A DNA stretch of 64,000 bases, taken from positions 11,687,038 to 11,751,037 of the forward strand of contig OX375875.1 of assembly GCA_947359465.1 (NCBI GenBank), read 5' to 3'. Each line of letters begins with the position of its first letter. Position 1 is the stretch's first letter. The DNA is from Metellina segmentata (lineage: Eukaryota; Arthropoda; Arachnida; Araneae; Tetragnathidae). Made by a program: the position numbers and the translations under genes. The notes below the pieces were generated by a model. It was not told the DNA's origin. It ran no database searches and was given only the letters and a program-made list of their open reading frames with translations. Positions 1 through 11,150 of the stretch are shown one piece after another.

Positions 1-449
1 AGAGTATATTCTAAGGTATACTGCGATATTTTCAAATTTAAAAACTAATAGTTACAAGTTACAGATGTGACAGTATAAAAAAATGTAACGAAAATGTCGT
101 GATTATTCCAGAATTTCAAAAAATTACTATCAGGAACCAAATTGAAATTTCTAAAAAAACTCGACGAGCTGCAAAAATTCACATTTAGAGGTACTCTAAA
201 AAAATTACTACTGAAGACTGAAAATTTGTACGTCTCTTGCTCACTCGCCGTAGAAATTTCGCCTTTTTAATTTTGTCACTTTATAAACCCTAAACTAATA
301 GCCGCATTGGAAAAAAGTCTTCAAAATTGTCCAGGTAACACGATGAAGAACAGACAATGTTACAATGTTACTTTCGTAATTTTCTGATTCGTACTTTCTC
401 GGGAAACCGTCTAAGAATCGAGCTAAACACCGCAATTTTCAATTTCTCG
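1..449 (+). repeat. Dispersed repeat, copy 1 (inverted copy at 52355-52798)
   Basis: The first 449 bases match, in reverse complement, the block at 52355-52798 along nearly its whole length with small indels. Shared landmarks include a 'gctcgtcgag' segment, a 'taaaccctaaactaatag' segment, and 'tttctcgggaaaccgtctaa' near the inner end. The left edge coincides with the window edge, so the repeat may extend further left. No open frame of note lies in it and I do not recognise the family. The high similarity of two copies 52 kb apart marks it as an interspersed repeat rather than unique DNA. Confidence 0.75.
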
Positions 450-455
450 AATTGA

Positions 456-670
456 CCATCCTGGTGGCTGTCTCGACCCATATATTTCGTCATTAGTAAA
501 CCTGACCAGATATTTATGGACGAGACATCTCGTCATTAGAAGAAAACAGATCCAATCTTGTGTTTTTTGTGATAAAAAATTCTATAATATATTAATGACA
601 AGATATTTCATCGTAATAAAAAATTCCAGGTCTTGATGAACGATATACCAAATTGAAATTATTTTGAGGT
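456..670. mobile_element. TTAA-type palindromic MITE, copy 1
   Basis: About 215 bp flanked by TTGA on the left (a likely decayed TTAA) and TTAA on the right. The ends read CCATCCTGGTGG inward and ACCTCAAAATAA on the other strand. Inside are several arms of the 'gacgagatatctcgtc' type shared with copies near 2.3, 7.5, 25.0, 35.0 and 42.6 kb. It has no coding capacity. The TTAA target and CC-starting termini suggest mobilisation by a piggyBac-like transposase; that is inference. Confidence 0.55.
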
Positions 671-1739
671 TTAAATGCATACTGTCTGGGCCTCAGTGTC
701 AGTATGAAAGACGAGCTTCGGCACTAGACGGACCCTTTACGGTATTAAAATATGTATTCCTAAACACGCAATGTTCAAACCTACCCAAATGTACCAACAC
801 TTATCTTTTTGTTTTTTAGATAAAATTTTAGACACATTTTGTACATAAAATGAAAGATTTATAGATACCATTTTCATCAAATATATTTTGATAACAAAAA
901 AAAAATTAATGTTTCTGAAAGCTTGTCTTATGCATTATTCTAATTCGCTTCATTTTTTTTACAAGCACCATGACAAGTTGTCAGCTTCCCTGCTATTTTT
1001 CTCGTATTTCTCTGAAACGAGAAATGGAAATGAATTCCAACCAACATTAAAAAAAGAGCTTCAGGCCTTCTACAGGAACTTCAACAAATCAAGAGACCGA
1101 CCACATCGTTTTAACCCTTAATTTGCATATAAATTGCGCTCATTCTCACAGAGCTCGTTTTCACTCATTCCAGTTTATCTTTCGAATTCCCTCCTCTCAG
1201 TGCTGGGATAGCTTTGGGGGTTCATCGAGTAAGTGGGCACGGGTTTCGGTGGAGCAGAGAGAGAGAGAAAGGATTCGGTCTCCTTCAAACGCCACTGTCC
1301 AGAAAAATAAATTGCATTTTGTTGCAAATCCTGTAACCCTTACGCTATTTGGAGCACCGGGACTTGGCTGCGAACGGATGTTGTTTAGGCTCGTTGGCGG
1401 AACAGCTTTTCAAAAAGTATTGTTTGTTTCAAATTCAGAGAAAGAACTCGGCCATTCGAAACGAAAGGATTTTAGTTTGCATCATAAAGGACCAGCTGTA
1501 GTATGCTTTGAAAGATAATGTTACTTACGCCTACGAAAAATTATTTCAGGGTTGAGATTCGTTGTACGCTTTCTATTCACGCTATTCGTGTCATTTCGTA
1601 CTGAATCGCTGATCTACGACTTTGTAAATTACTTTAGTGTCGTATCTCGAATGAACGCTTGTATCTCTTCGCAACGGTAGTTTCAGATTTTTACCTCAAG
1701 GGACGCAGCGAACAATCATATATGGTATATTATAATATA
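671..1739. other. Unassigned AT-rich stretch
   Basis: No gene or repeat is supported here. A 131-codon open frame at 1123-1518 sits in a locally GC-richer patch with a GA-rich run, but its predicted protein shows no motif and no splice context. Confidence 0.4.
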
Positions 1740-2330
1740 ATGACGGTGTTTTTTAACAGTGGATACCTGGTCATTTCAATTTATATGGTAACGATCAGGC
1801 AGATTTTCTTGCCAAAAATGGTACTATGCTACTAAGCTGTATAAAGCGATCGTATGCTATGCTGTAAAAAAGGAGAAACTTCTCTCCTCACTGCTAAACT
1901 ATTAATAAAACAATTTATGCAGTCGACCTACAAGGATGAACTCCTATTTAAAATAAGAACTTAATATGTAAAAGACTGCTTTTTGGGTGTTCCTGATAGA
2001 CCAAGACGGATGCAGTGGCTGCTTTTCGCCTATTTATCAGGCACGATTGCCTTGTTGCACATCTGTGTCGTATTGGCGTTCTTAATGAAGCTGTCTGTCC
2101 CCTGTGTGACAAAAACGAGGCTATAGACAAACATTCCCTGCGTATGTGTGAAGCTCTCCGTGGAGAAACTGAAACTTCGAGGTACTGGGAAGCTAGAAGA
2201 CTCATGGGGTGATAGCCTTCGGCTTTCCTTTGAACTTTTTGATGTTTCTTGTAGTTGTTGTTCTTCTGTCCACGTTCTTTTTTTTTGTTTTCTTGATCAT
2301 GAACCCATTGGAAATAAATAAATATTAATA
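1740..2330 (+). pseudogene. 3' end of a Jockey/I-like non-LTR retrotransposon ORF2
   Basis: Translation around 1760-1830 gives an RNase H-like signature (WIPGHFNLYGNDQADFLAKN), typical of the RNase H region of arthropod non-LTR retrotransposons. About 200 bases on, an open frame at 2015-2212 encodes the usual C-terminal tail: an F-R-L-x3-H-D-C-L motif, then CPLC with later H and C residues of a zinc-knuckle-like motif, ending near YWEARRLMG. The two parts are in different frames with stops between them, so the copy is dead. A 3' UTR follows, ending in an 'aataaataaatatt' tail near 2315-2330, as expected for target-primed insertion. The reverse transcriptase and endonuclease regions are missing (5' truncation). 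Confidence 0.75.
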
Positions 2331-2332
2331 TA

Positions 2333-2432
2333 ATGACAAGACTGCGAGATTTTGATGGACGAGATCTAGATCAAGAACTGTTTAGATTTGCTAATGACAA
2401 GATACCTTGTCGTAACAGCCACCAGTTGTTGG
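2333..2432. mobile_element. TTAA-type palindromic MITE, copy 2 (partial)
   Basis: The right half of the palindromic MITE: internal 'tgacaagataccttgtcgta', terminus 'cagccaccagttgttgg', then TTAA at 2433-2436. The left end is missing; the sequence begins at the A-rich tail of the non-LTR element, so the retroelement probably replaced or disrupted it. Confidence 0.5.
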
Positions 2433-2436
2433 TTAA

Positions 2437-4582
2437 AGCGGAAATTTTCAATCCTGTCATCAATGAACCAGGACATGTACCCAAAGGTAATGCTTTAGAT
2501 ATTTTGTAATCCTCGATACATAATGCTATATTGTATGCTAACATTGGTAACGGTAGCTACCCTCTGCACAAGCATAACGTATGCCGCACCAGAATATTGG
2601 TCAGGAGTTTTTAGATTCAGACCTTGTCTGGCTCATTTAATATTTTATATTTGTTAATGACTTGTTAGCGCTGTCACTCACACTTGGTTTGAGTTCAAAT
2701 TCCCGTTTGGATTCTACCTAGAAAATCTACTTAAAGCAGTTGGTACCGGTCCTATTAAACATCATGTTTTAAGATTGGGTCATAGCAGAACGAATTAAAA
2801 TAAGTAATCTTCGAGAATAATACAAATTTCTGCGGAGTAAGTGCAGAGTCTACAACATTTATTTGAAATTCAAGAATTAGTGAATGATATTCTTTGTTCT
2901 TGCGGTTTCCATACGAAGATATTGAAAGGGAATTGATTCGTACGTATGTGTGCATCTATGATCCTTTCGGTGAAATGGAATGTGTATGCCCTTGTTGGAT
3001 GATACGGTGCATGTTGTTCAATGTGCGGCTTTCTAAAAAACATTATGTTTCTATAAAACATCATAACTTCAAACAAAATGTTTTCTACTGTCATGAATTG
3101 AAAGGGATGTAACCAAATTTTAAAGCTTTCAATATACATCCATATAAGTGCTGGATGTTTCAAATATTCCTATATCAATATTAAGGGTGACAAGGGAATG
3201 CATAATTAAACCGTATTTATCAAATAATTCATGCTCACAAGGATCTTGGAAAGGTACTTTTACAGCTCTATTAATATGCCGGGGCGTAACCTTTAAGTGG
3301 TCACCACAAGCACCCGATTTAATAGACACCGATTCTTCCTCTGTGAATAATTCGAGGACACGTTGATCAAGTCCAACTGATACATTACATTTGGTAGTTT
3401 CAAATTTGAGCAACTACTGTGGAACTTTAAGCTCCCAAATGCTACAGAAATGGAGAATTCACGCTAATAAAATTTTTTAAATTCATTTCTGCACCTTATT
3501 CTATATTTTTGCACATTCATGTTGAGCTTTCGGACATTCATCCCTATGTTAATACTAGTTTTGCGTAATCCTTATCTTTATTGTTTCTACAAAAAGTTTT
3601 GAAACGACGATATTCACAGAAAAGTTTCTAAGATTACATCTGTTTGCCCTTCGATATATGATATTATTGTTAAAACACTTCAATAACAATCCATCAAATT
3701 TGATGAATGCTTTTTACTATAAGTAAAATAGCATTTATTTGGTTTACAGTTTTATAGAATAGATATTTCATAGTTAAAAGGAAAGCATCAGAATATGTAA
3801 GAATATAACTAATGAACTACGAAACTAACCGCGGAAGTGTAGTAGGTGAGCAATCTGCGCCTATTTCGGAGCTATAAATCTTCGTTATCTGCCGAACTTT
3901 GAAATTAAACGAAAATAAGTTTCTACTCTAGCCGAGACTTGAAATACCAAACATTGATCCTTCATATGCTCTTATTTCTTAGTTTTCCTGGCTGTTCTTT
4001 TCTATTCGTATTAAATTATGCATCAAAGTTCTGTAATTGGAAACATCAACTTATGTTCCTTCTACAACGAATATAGTAGTAGTAGTTTAAAAACATATAT
4101 AGCATAAATATAATTTTTTTTTTAATTTACCCACTCTGTGTTTTGTGATTCCGTAACAATGATCTCTAATACCTCTAAAATTAGTATAAATACATCTGCT
4201 TTTAAAGAAGACCATTACAGTGCATGATATAGTATAAAATGTATTACACAGTTACAAAATTACCTTTATTTTTTCCAAAAATCTATCAATATAAATTTTT
4301 AAAAAATGGAGAGTTTGTAATATTACGTAAGATTATGTTAGCTAACATTGTCATTTAGCATTAAAATTATGTAATTATTTTTCCTCAGAGATGGCCATAT
4401 TCAGAAATATCGAACTTCTAGTGCAAAAATGCCACACATTAAAGAAATACTTGTAAAAGCTTATGGGTGATGGAGTGTTCACCATAGATTCATGTTTACG
4501 AAATGAGCTAGTTTATTCTGCAGGAAACGAACTTAAAAGAAACATACCTTCCCCCCCCCCAAAAAAAAAAAAAATCTAAATA
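2437..4582. other. Unassigned AT-rich stretch with one weak exon candidate
   Basis: Apart from the exon-like frame at 3138-3413 (separate entry) I see no gene. The distal part (3420-4550) is AT-rich non-coding DNA ending in a C-run/A-run junction near 4551-4574. Confidence 0.4.
3138..3413 (-). other. Weak candidate internal exon, unknown gene
   Basis: On the minus strand a 92-codon frame is open between a potential acceptor (pyrimidine-poor, ending cacagtag, just above 3413) and a potential donor reading GTATAT just below 3138. The peptide includes VSVGLDQRVLELFTEEESVS and looks less biased than surrounding translations. I recognise no domain. Both splice sites are weak and the match could be chance, so this is only a lead. 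Confidence 0.15.
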
Positions 4583-5361
4583 TGTTCGATTACAAAGAAA
4601 TCGACGCAACGAGAAGGTGCAGAATTACTGAGGTGTCGACGCTGACTGGGGACGAAGATTATTTAGCGACGAGTGCCGTTTTCAACTGTGTCCTGTCGAC
4701 AACCACAGACGAGACAGGAGACATCCAGGGCAACGTGGGGATACTGCCCTTATGATCGCACGCCACACATGCCTATAACAGAGCTTTATTGTCTGGGGTG
4801 ATATCTCCTTTGATAGACGGACCACTTTGGTAGTCATTTCTGGCACACTTACAGCACAGCGGTACGTAGACGACATACTACGGCCGATTGTGCTACCGTT
4901 CATTTGCGACACCTCGGACTTAATTCTCAACAAGAAAATGCTCTATTCACACGGCACATGTTGCTATGAATTGTCTTCCAGCTTTCCCATCATTTCCTTG
5001 GCCAGCTAGGTCTCCTGATCTCTCTACTATAGAGCAAATTTGGGACGTTATGGGAAGGCGATTGCAATAGTCCCGGAACGTTGACCATTTAGCCCGACAG
5101 TTGGAGACAATTTGGCAAGAAATTCCGCAGGACACCATCCGGGAACTCTTTAAGTGTGTGCCATGCTGGGTGACGCATTCAGGCCAGAGGTGAATCACCG
5201 CTTAATTGACTTCCTCCCTTTGTAACGGTCAAACTCAAAAATAAATCATTGAATTGTTCTGAAATTTTAATCGTTTTTCTATGTATGTTCTTCACATTCA
5301 CCAATTTATTTCGCAATCGGACAACTCCTTTTTGGTGCGTCGATTTTTATGTTATAGAGTG
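4583..5361 (+). mobile_element. Internally deleted Tc1-like transposon, family I copy 1
   Basis: A 779-bp element bounded by TA at 4581-4582 and 5362-5363. The inner parts of its terminal repeats match the 50.3-kb copy: 'aaatcgacgcaacgag' near the left end and 'ggtgcgtcgatttttatg' near the right. Only the C-terminal half of a Tc1-type transposase is present on the plus strand, beginning at an FSDECRFQL-like box (first catalytic D) and including LTAQRYVDDILRP; later frames are broken. The segment that should carry the second D (QQDNARPH in relatives) is disrupted near 4920-4960. The N-terminal helix-turn-helix half was lost in a deletion that joins the left terminus almost directly to codons preceding the first D. 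Non-autonomous and inactive. Confidence 0.8.
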
Positions 5362-5369
5362 TAGATTTT

Positions 5370-5946
5370 TGTAGTAGTCATATTAGTGTCTCCTTTGGAG
5401 TGTTGTCATGCAACAGGGATGGGATTGTACCATATGGTACTTGCCGACCCTTTTCCCTAACACGTGGACGCTAGAATGTTTCGGAATACGAAAACAACTT
5501 TAGTCTGTGCACGTGCGGCTCCTCGACGGCCCGGCGGCCCATTTGATCCATTCACAGCTGGAGTTTCCGTCGGTTCCCCAATCTCGTATCTGGGATCAAG
5601 TTTTTGCGGTGGGGGACTCAAGTCGGCATGACAGACGGTTTTCGCATCTGTGTGGGGGTTTTTCTGTTCTGGAGAGGACATAGACATCTCTAGAGGGCTC
5701 GGAATTCCCCCCCCCCCCCTCTGGTTGGCAGCTGCGGTTCTGTTTGAGCGAAGCGAACGTGGATTTTTAGGAAGATTCGGACTCGAGCTTCGACGAGAGA
5801 CAGACGTCTCTGTTTTGCCAATTTTGTTACTTTGGCTTCAGGCAGGTTTCGATTGTCGATGGCTGTGCCCATAATTATCTTGTAAATATTTAATTTATGT
5901 AAATAAATAGTTTAATTTTTAACCAGCTGTCCGTCAAATTCTTACA
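5370..5946 (+). mobile_element. Possible solo LTR (Gypsy-like)
   Basis: A GC-richer block starting TGTAGTAGTCATATTAGTGT, with an 'aataaatag' polyadenylation-like signal near 5900 and a CA end near 5945 after 'gtccgtcaaattcttaca'. This architecture resembles an LTR, and a similar start occurs near 56006. I found no clear target-site duplication and no neighbouring gag/pol sequence, so the assignment is tentative. A 13-base C run lies at about 5707-5719. Confidence 0.3.
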
Positions 5947-7546
5947 TGACGGTACAGGATGCATATGAAATATGTCACCTGGTTGAATATACATGCATAC
6001 GATTCCCATCGAAAAAAAAGGTGCACAATTTATAAAAATACCAAAATGCAGTTTAACCCCCCCCCCCGACATTTGAAGAATGGTATTTTTTAACGAAAGA
6101 GAGTGGTGATTATTCTGGTTAATTTTACGATACACATTTAACCAATTTGGCTAGAAAGGAAATAAAAATGATAAAATTGTAACGAAATGAAACCCAATCA
6201 AAGCAACATAAAATCCTTCTAGTAACTATTTTCAACGAACCTGTTGATATCAAGCAATTTTTAATGGTTTGTTTCATAATCTTTGAAAAAATTAACTGTA
6301 TGTGTAAACAAATCAAAAGTGTAGTTCTATAAGTGTAAAATTAAAATTTCATGCTTTGGATTACGTTATTGTATTACAACCAAAATTATCTCCGCTTTCC
6401 AAAAGAAGAATGCTCCTCAATCTTTTTAAAACAATCTTCACGAATATATCCTATAAACTAGAATTATTCTAGTCTTAAAAGTCTTGAGTTGTACAGTCTC
6501 TGGAAAAACGATAATAGTTAGAGAAGTTGTAAAAGATAACATACAACATAAAAAAAGTCCCCTTTTTTTTGCAACAAAAATATCGTGAGTAGAAATTTAA
6601 AGAGATATATGTTTGGGCATCAGGTGTTCAGTTTCAAACAAGATCTAAAGGATCAAAGGAGATCTGGAAAACAGTTTTTTGAAACTCAATTCTTCATCTC
6701 TATTCTTATCGTAAGAGTTCTCTATCTGTATATTTTCGCTGTTTTCGTTTCGTATAGTTCGAGGAAGTTGGTTGCATCATTCGAAACTTTACCAAATAAA
6801 GCATTCTCTTAATTAATGATGGAGAGAAATATATGGGCGAAATCTTCCTTAATAGCAGGCATATATTTTAAATTCCCCATTGGAATTGAATAAATATTTC
6901 AAGTTTTTCCTATACATGCTTTTCTTTGTTACTTCTTAAAGCACTAAAAAATCTAATGATTGTAGAATTCTACGATTAGCTGTTTGATATATTCTGCAAA
7001 CATACAGTTCGCCATCAGAAATGATTTTGAGCTTTTCCTATAGAGGTAAATCAATTTGACGGTCACTTATCAATTCAATATTAAGAAGGAATAAAATTAT
7101 CTATTTCTAGTTGGGTTTCTGAAGAAAACCATTATTGTGTTACTGTAATAGCAGTAGTAGTATACTGAGGTATATACATTATTCGAAGTCCCTCCAAGTA
7201 ATTCATGATGCATTTAATTAATACTATAGCGAAACACATGGTTTAAAATATCCATAATAGTAGTCAGAATTTAATTCTCCATTGGAATTGAAAAACATTT
7301 TCAATGGACAATTTTTGCAAACAAGTTACTAATACCAAGGTTGTTTCATTACTCTATGAATAAAAATACCCAATCTAATGTTTATATGAATCTAAGAATA
7401 GACAGTTGATACATTTACGACGGTGGTTAGTTGATACCTTGTAAGCAAAAGGACAAGTTAACCCTCAGAAGGGCCATCGAACTGCCTTCATGAGCACTCC
7501 TGGGTACATAACAAACAAAAAATGCTTACAAATATGGGTTTCTTAA
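5947..7546. other. Unassigned AT-rich stretch
   Basis: No coding or structural feature stands out. It contains an 11-12 base C run near 6056-6067. Short open frames of 60-80 codons are what random AT-rich DNA would give. Confidence 0.4.
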
Positions 7547-7756
7547 CCTTTTAAGTGATTTCAATGATATATCTCGTCGGTCAAGATCTGACTAATTTTG
7601 CAAATGTCGAGATGTCATCCATATATTGCTGTTTGGTATGATGCCGAGAACAAGGTTTGGTCAGATTTCTTCTCACAACAAGGTATCTCGTCTATCACGA
7701 CATCGTAAATTCTCTTCTAATGACGAAATACCTCGTCGGGACAACCACCAGTAGGG
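7547..7756. mobile_element. TTAA-type palindromic MITE, copy 3 (most complete)
   Basis: A 210-bp element with perfect TTAA on both sides (7543-7546 and 7757-7760). The right end, read inward on the minus strand, is CCCTACTGGTGGTTGTCCCG followed by 'acgaggtatttcgtcatta'; the left end carries 'gatatatctcgtcggtc'. The interior holds several partly palindromic 'gacgagat/atctcgtc' arms, so single strands could fold into multiple hairpins. No coding capacity. Confidence 0.7.
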
Positions 7757-7906
7757 TTAAGGAAATGACCACTGTCGTACAAGAAGGATTTTCAGTGTAA
7801 ACAAAAATAATTAGCGGACTGCAGTGATTGATTTCCACGATACCATAAAAAATATTGTTTACTGCTGTTTTGGCTAAGTTATACGCTTGATCTGATTGGC
7901 GATGAC

Positions 7907-8731
7907 TAGGGCAACTTTTGCGACAAATGAAACTTTCTTTCACACGTTCTACGCTGCATGTAAAGTAGAAAAACCAAAATTCCTCCTACATGGGGTATAT
8001 TATAAGTGAGTTATAACCCCAACATAAATGCAACTTTCTGCATAAATGCAACTTTTTAAATAAATGCAACTTTTTGCATAAATGCAACCACCTCAAATTT
8101 TTTAGATTTTAACTTAAAATTTATTAATATGATATTACTATTTCATTTTATGCCTTCTCAATCAACCCTTCGATCAGGTGTGTCTGATCTTGAGAACGCC
8201 AAAGTATTACGTATCAAACAAGAAGTTCATGGAAAGAAGGTGTTCGTCCTAACAGACGAAAGTGCAATAAATCGCAAGTACCTTAACATATTGGTTGGCA
8301 CTCTTAATAATCCTGAAGAAACTTGTGTAATCGACTGCAGAGTTTGTTAGGTGAGTGTCGATCATCAATATCTTCTTCGCCTTGTAAATAACGTTTTAAA
8401 ATATCTGAATATTAAACGAAAGGATTTTGTGCTTCTGCTATCCGATACAGCACATTATATGACTGCAGCTGGCGCAGGTTTTCAATGTTAAACAAATTAC
8501 TGGCCAAGGATCGGCCATTCAACGTTCTTCTGTATTTAATGATGTATTATAATACTGTTGTACACGACTAAAATTGTCAATATTTATTGAATTTCTACAT
8601 TTTTTATCAATAATTTGCTTTAGATTTTAGTGTATGAAAAATAAATGCAACTTTGTTTCCATAAATGCAATTTTAAGGAATGATAAATGCCATATATTTC
8701 CCATTTTTACTGCAACAAAAAAGTTGCCCTA
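7907..8731 (+). mobile_element. Non-autonomous hAT-like element with transposase fragment
   Basis: Both ends begin TAGGGCAACTTTT, a 13-14 bp inverted terminal repeat. The flanking 8-mers GCGATGAC (7899-7906) and GTGATGAG (8732-8739) agree at 6 of 8 positions, as expected for an eroded 8-bp hAT duplication. Inside, 8129-8350 and a following frame to about 8490 encode a degenerate piece resembling the RNase H-like region of hAT or CGG-repeat-binding-like proteins (KVLRIKQEVHGKKVFVLTDE, later LLLSDTAHYMTAAGAG). Subterminal 'ataaatgcaac' motifs lie in tandem at 8023-8092 and again near 8640-8690; they may be transposase-binding repeats. Most of the transposase is missing. Confidence 0.65.
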
Positions 8732-8739
8732 GTGATGAG

Positions 8740-9853
8740 CAATCAACTCTCACATATCCTTTCGGAAATAATACGCTAAAACCGTTTTCGAAATTAAGTT
8801 GTCATGTTAGTATCACATTGGACACCAAAACAGAAATATCCCCTATTTAGTCCGAGAAAAAATCCTTATTGTATTAATCTCTATCACATAATAATGGGTG
8901 TTGAACACTGAAACTTATTTTCTATCCAAAATCATGTGTCTCAAAAGTCGCGCGGATAAAATTGGCAGACTGGGGAGGCGAAATATAGCTCTTTCGGTTA
9001 AGTAAGAAAATCTAATATACCAACGATATGATGTTATTAAGCAAGACTGAAATAATGCAGTAAATAGAAACGAAAATATATAAATATTCCATACACTTCT
9101 ACTGTAACGTCATGACCTACGTCATCACTAGCGGCACAGAATGCTTTGCAAAAGGCAGAAAGAACGATTTCTTAGAGGACGACTGATGACGCTGCATTCA
9201 ACTAAATGTAAAATGTCTTCCATTTAATTTAATGTAATGTTTGTTCGTCCAAGAGGTGCATTTCATGTATCGTGTGTTTATGTCTTCCAAGCGAATTAAG
9301 ATTTGCCGGTCTAATCCAGCTACCGTATTTCCGTCTTTGAAACAAGCTACACTACTGTGATATAAATGCCCTAATAAAAATTTCCAAAAACCACAAAATC
9401 GTTTTTGGTCAAATCTTAACCCTAACTTAGCAACTAACTACCGTCACCGCTTAGTTGCCTACTACCCTAGCTTTCTATGAACTACAAGTTTGATTCCTGT
9501 AACTACTTTAGGTGTATTTGTGTTTTTAATGCCAATTATATATTTTTTTGTATGCATGTCCATTTATGAGACTGAAAAAAATATATCTTGGTCAGATCTG
9601 TCCACTGCACCATAAAAATTCAATCTATTACCTAAAAGGTATTCACCGTGACTTCTTTGTTTAAAAAATTATATTCAAATAAATTTTACTTTTAACCCTC
9701 TAGAGAGAAAATTACTATAACCCACAACATATTTTCTGACAAAATAACCACATCTTTCTAAATTAATTCAATTTTCAGAAATACTTTTTTAACCTGTTTC
9801 TTAAAGTACAATTGCATTCAGGAACAGTTTCATTGGCTCACTTCCTTAGAATA
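8740..9853. other. Unassigned AT-rich stretch
   Basis: Between the hAT relic and the DD41D transposon I see no gene, repeat or terminal structure that I can support. Confidence 0.4.
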
Positions 9854-11150
9854 CAGAGGCACATATTTTAGACAATGTATATTGTATTCACAAAACTAAA
9901 TTACATAAAATTCTTGTGTTTTAAATGTTAAATTTGATAGCACTTATTCTGATCTATCTTTCGACACCGCAATTTCCAGGATAATAATGCATTTTGAAGT
10001 GTCAGTAGAGGTATTCTATCCCATTCCTCCTGAACAGCTTTCCAGAGTCCTGTAAGGGTTGTGGGACGGCGTTTGGATAATGCAGATTTTAAAAGTCGGA
10101 AAGCACAAAAATCCATAGGTGATACATCGGGAGATTTAGTAGGGATATCAGTGAAGGGTATGGCCTTGATACCGGTTTTTTGTTCCATTTCTTTTAGGAA
10201 ATTTACAGTGGATTTTGATGTGTGACTGCTAGCTTTGTCTTGATGGAGTTCCATAGATTGATGGCACTGTGGGTAAAGAGATGGTATTTCATTTAGAAAA
10301 ATTGACGAAAAAATATGTTCCTGGTAGTATTTGGAGTTAATCTTGACATTTTCCCCACTCTCTTTATTTTTAACTTGCCATTATATGAAAAAACAGCAAC
10401 AATCATGATTCCCTAAGAAAAACTTTTTTTCGATTCTGTGAACCATGTAATTAGATTTTTTTCTCCCCTTTTATAATAATAAATGGCTCTTTTTTTGCTG
10501 CAATCATTTAAATACACCCATGATTCATCTATTGTGACAATTTTTTTTCAATTTTTCTTTGGATAAATGTTTGTCATATAGAATTCGGCACCATGTCCTG
10601 CGTTCAGCGATATGCTTTGGAGAAAGACGATGCACATTGCGTTTTTTCGCTTTCTTAAGATTTAAATCAACGTTTATCATTTTGTTTACAGTGGACACCG
10701 AGCATTTTAATGATTTTGCAACTGTCCTTTGACTAGGGGGATTTTCTTTTAACATTAAACAACGTACCTTTGCATAGTCGAAGATGTCCGTTTCTTCCTT
10801 GGATACTTGTTTGGAATTTTTGTCCTACTTGAGGCTGCAATTTGGCCTTTTTTTTTCCTTTCTTGTTGACGATATTACCTATCGACGCTTTAGATATCAC
10901 AAAACTATGACTCTCACATCGTTTGTGGATAACGGAATATGAATATTTCTCTTCGGAAAGAGCATAAATATAGCTTTCGATCCACTGCTTCGTTAGAAAC
11001 GCCATTTTGAATAAAAACAAACCTCTCAAGCCGCAGACGATAATTTTGACTTTTAAAAACATAGTACAACTGCAGTTATTTCTTTTACAGCAAACGCTTT
11101 TTTTATTACCGCTAACCAAAATCGTCTAAAAAATGTGCAAACAGCCTCTG
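9854..11150 (-). mobile_element. Mariner-like DD41D transposon, copy 1 (degenerate)
   Basis: A 1.3-kb element with termini CAGAGGC... (left, 6 bases deleted inside the repeat) and ...AAACAGCCTCTG (right); relatives lie at 56.6 and 62.1 kb. The minus-strand transposase starts at MAFLTKQW (about 11005) and has an N-terminal DNA-binding half (SQRTVAKSLKCSVSTVNKM, helix-turn-helix-like), a first catalytic D in IDESW, a second in HQDKASSH (about 10240) and a third in VSPMDF. Counting residues gives 41 between the second and third D. The gene is split over three frames, so it is inactive. TA is present at 9852-9853; the right flank is CA. Confidence 0.85.

Noticed and set aside
1123..1518. 131-codon open frame as a gene
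   Set aside because: No motif, a GA-rich low-complexity stretch and no splice or promoter support.
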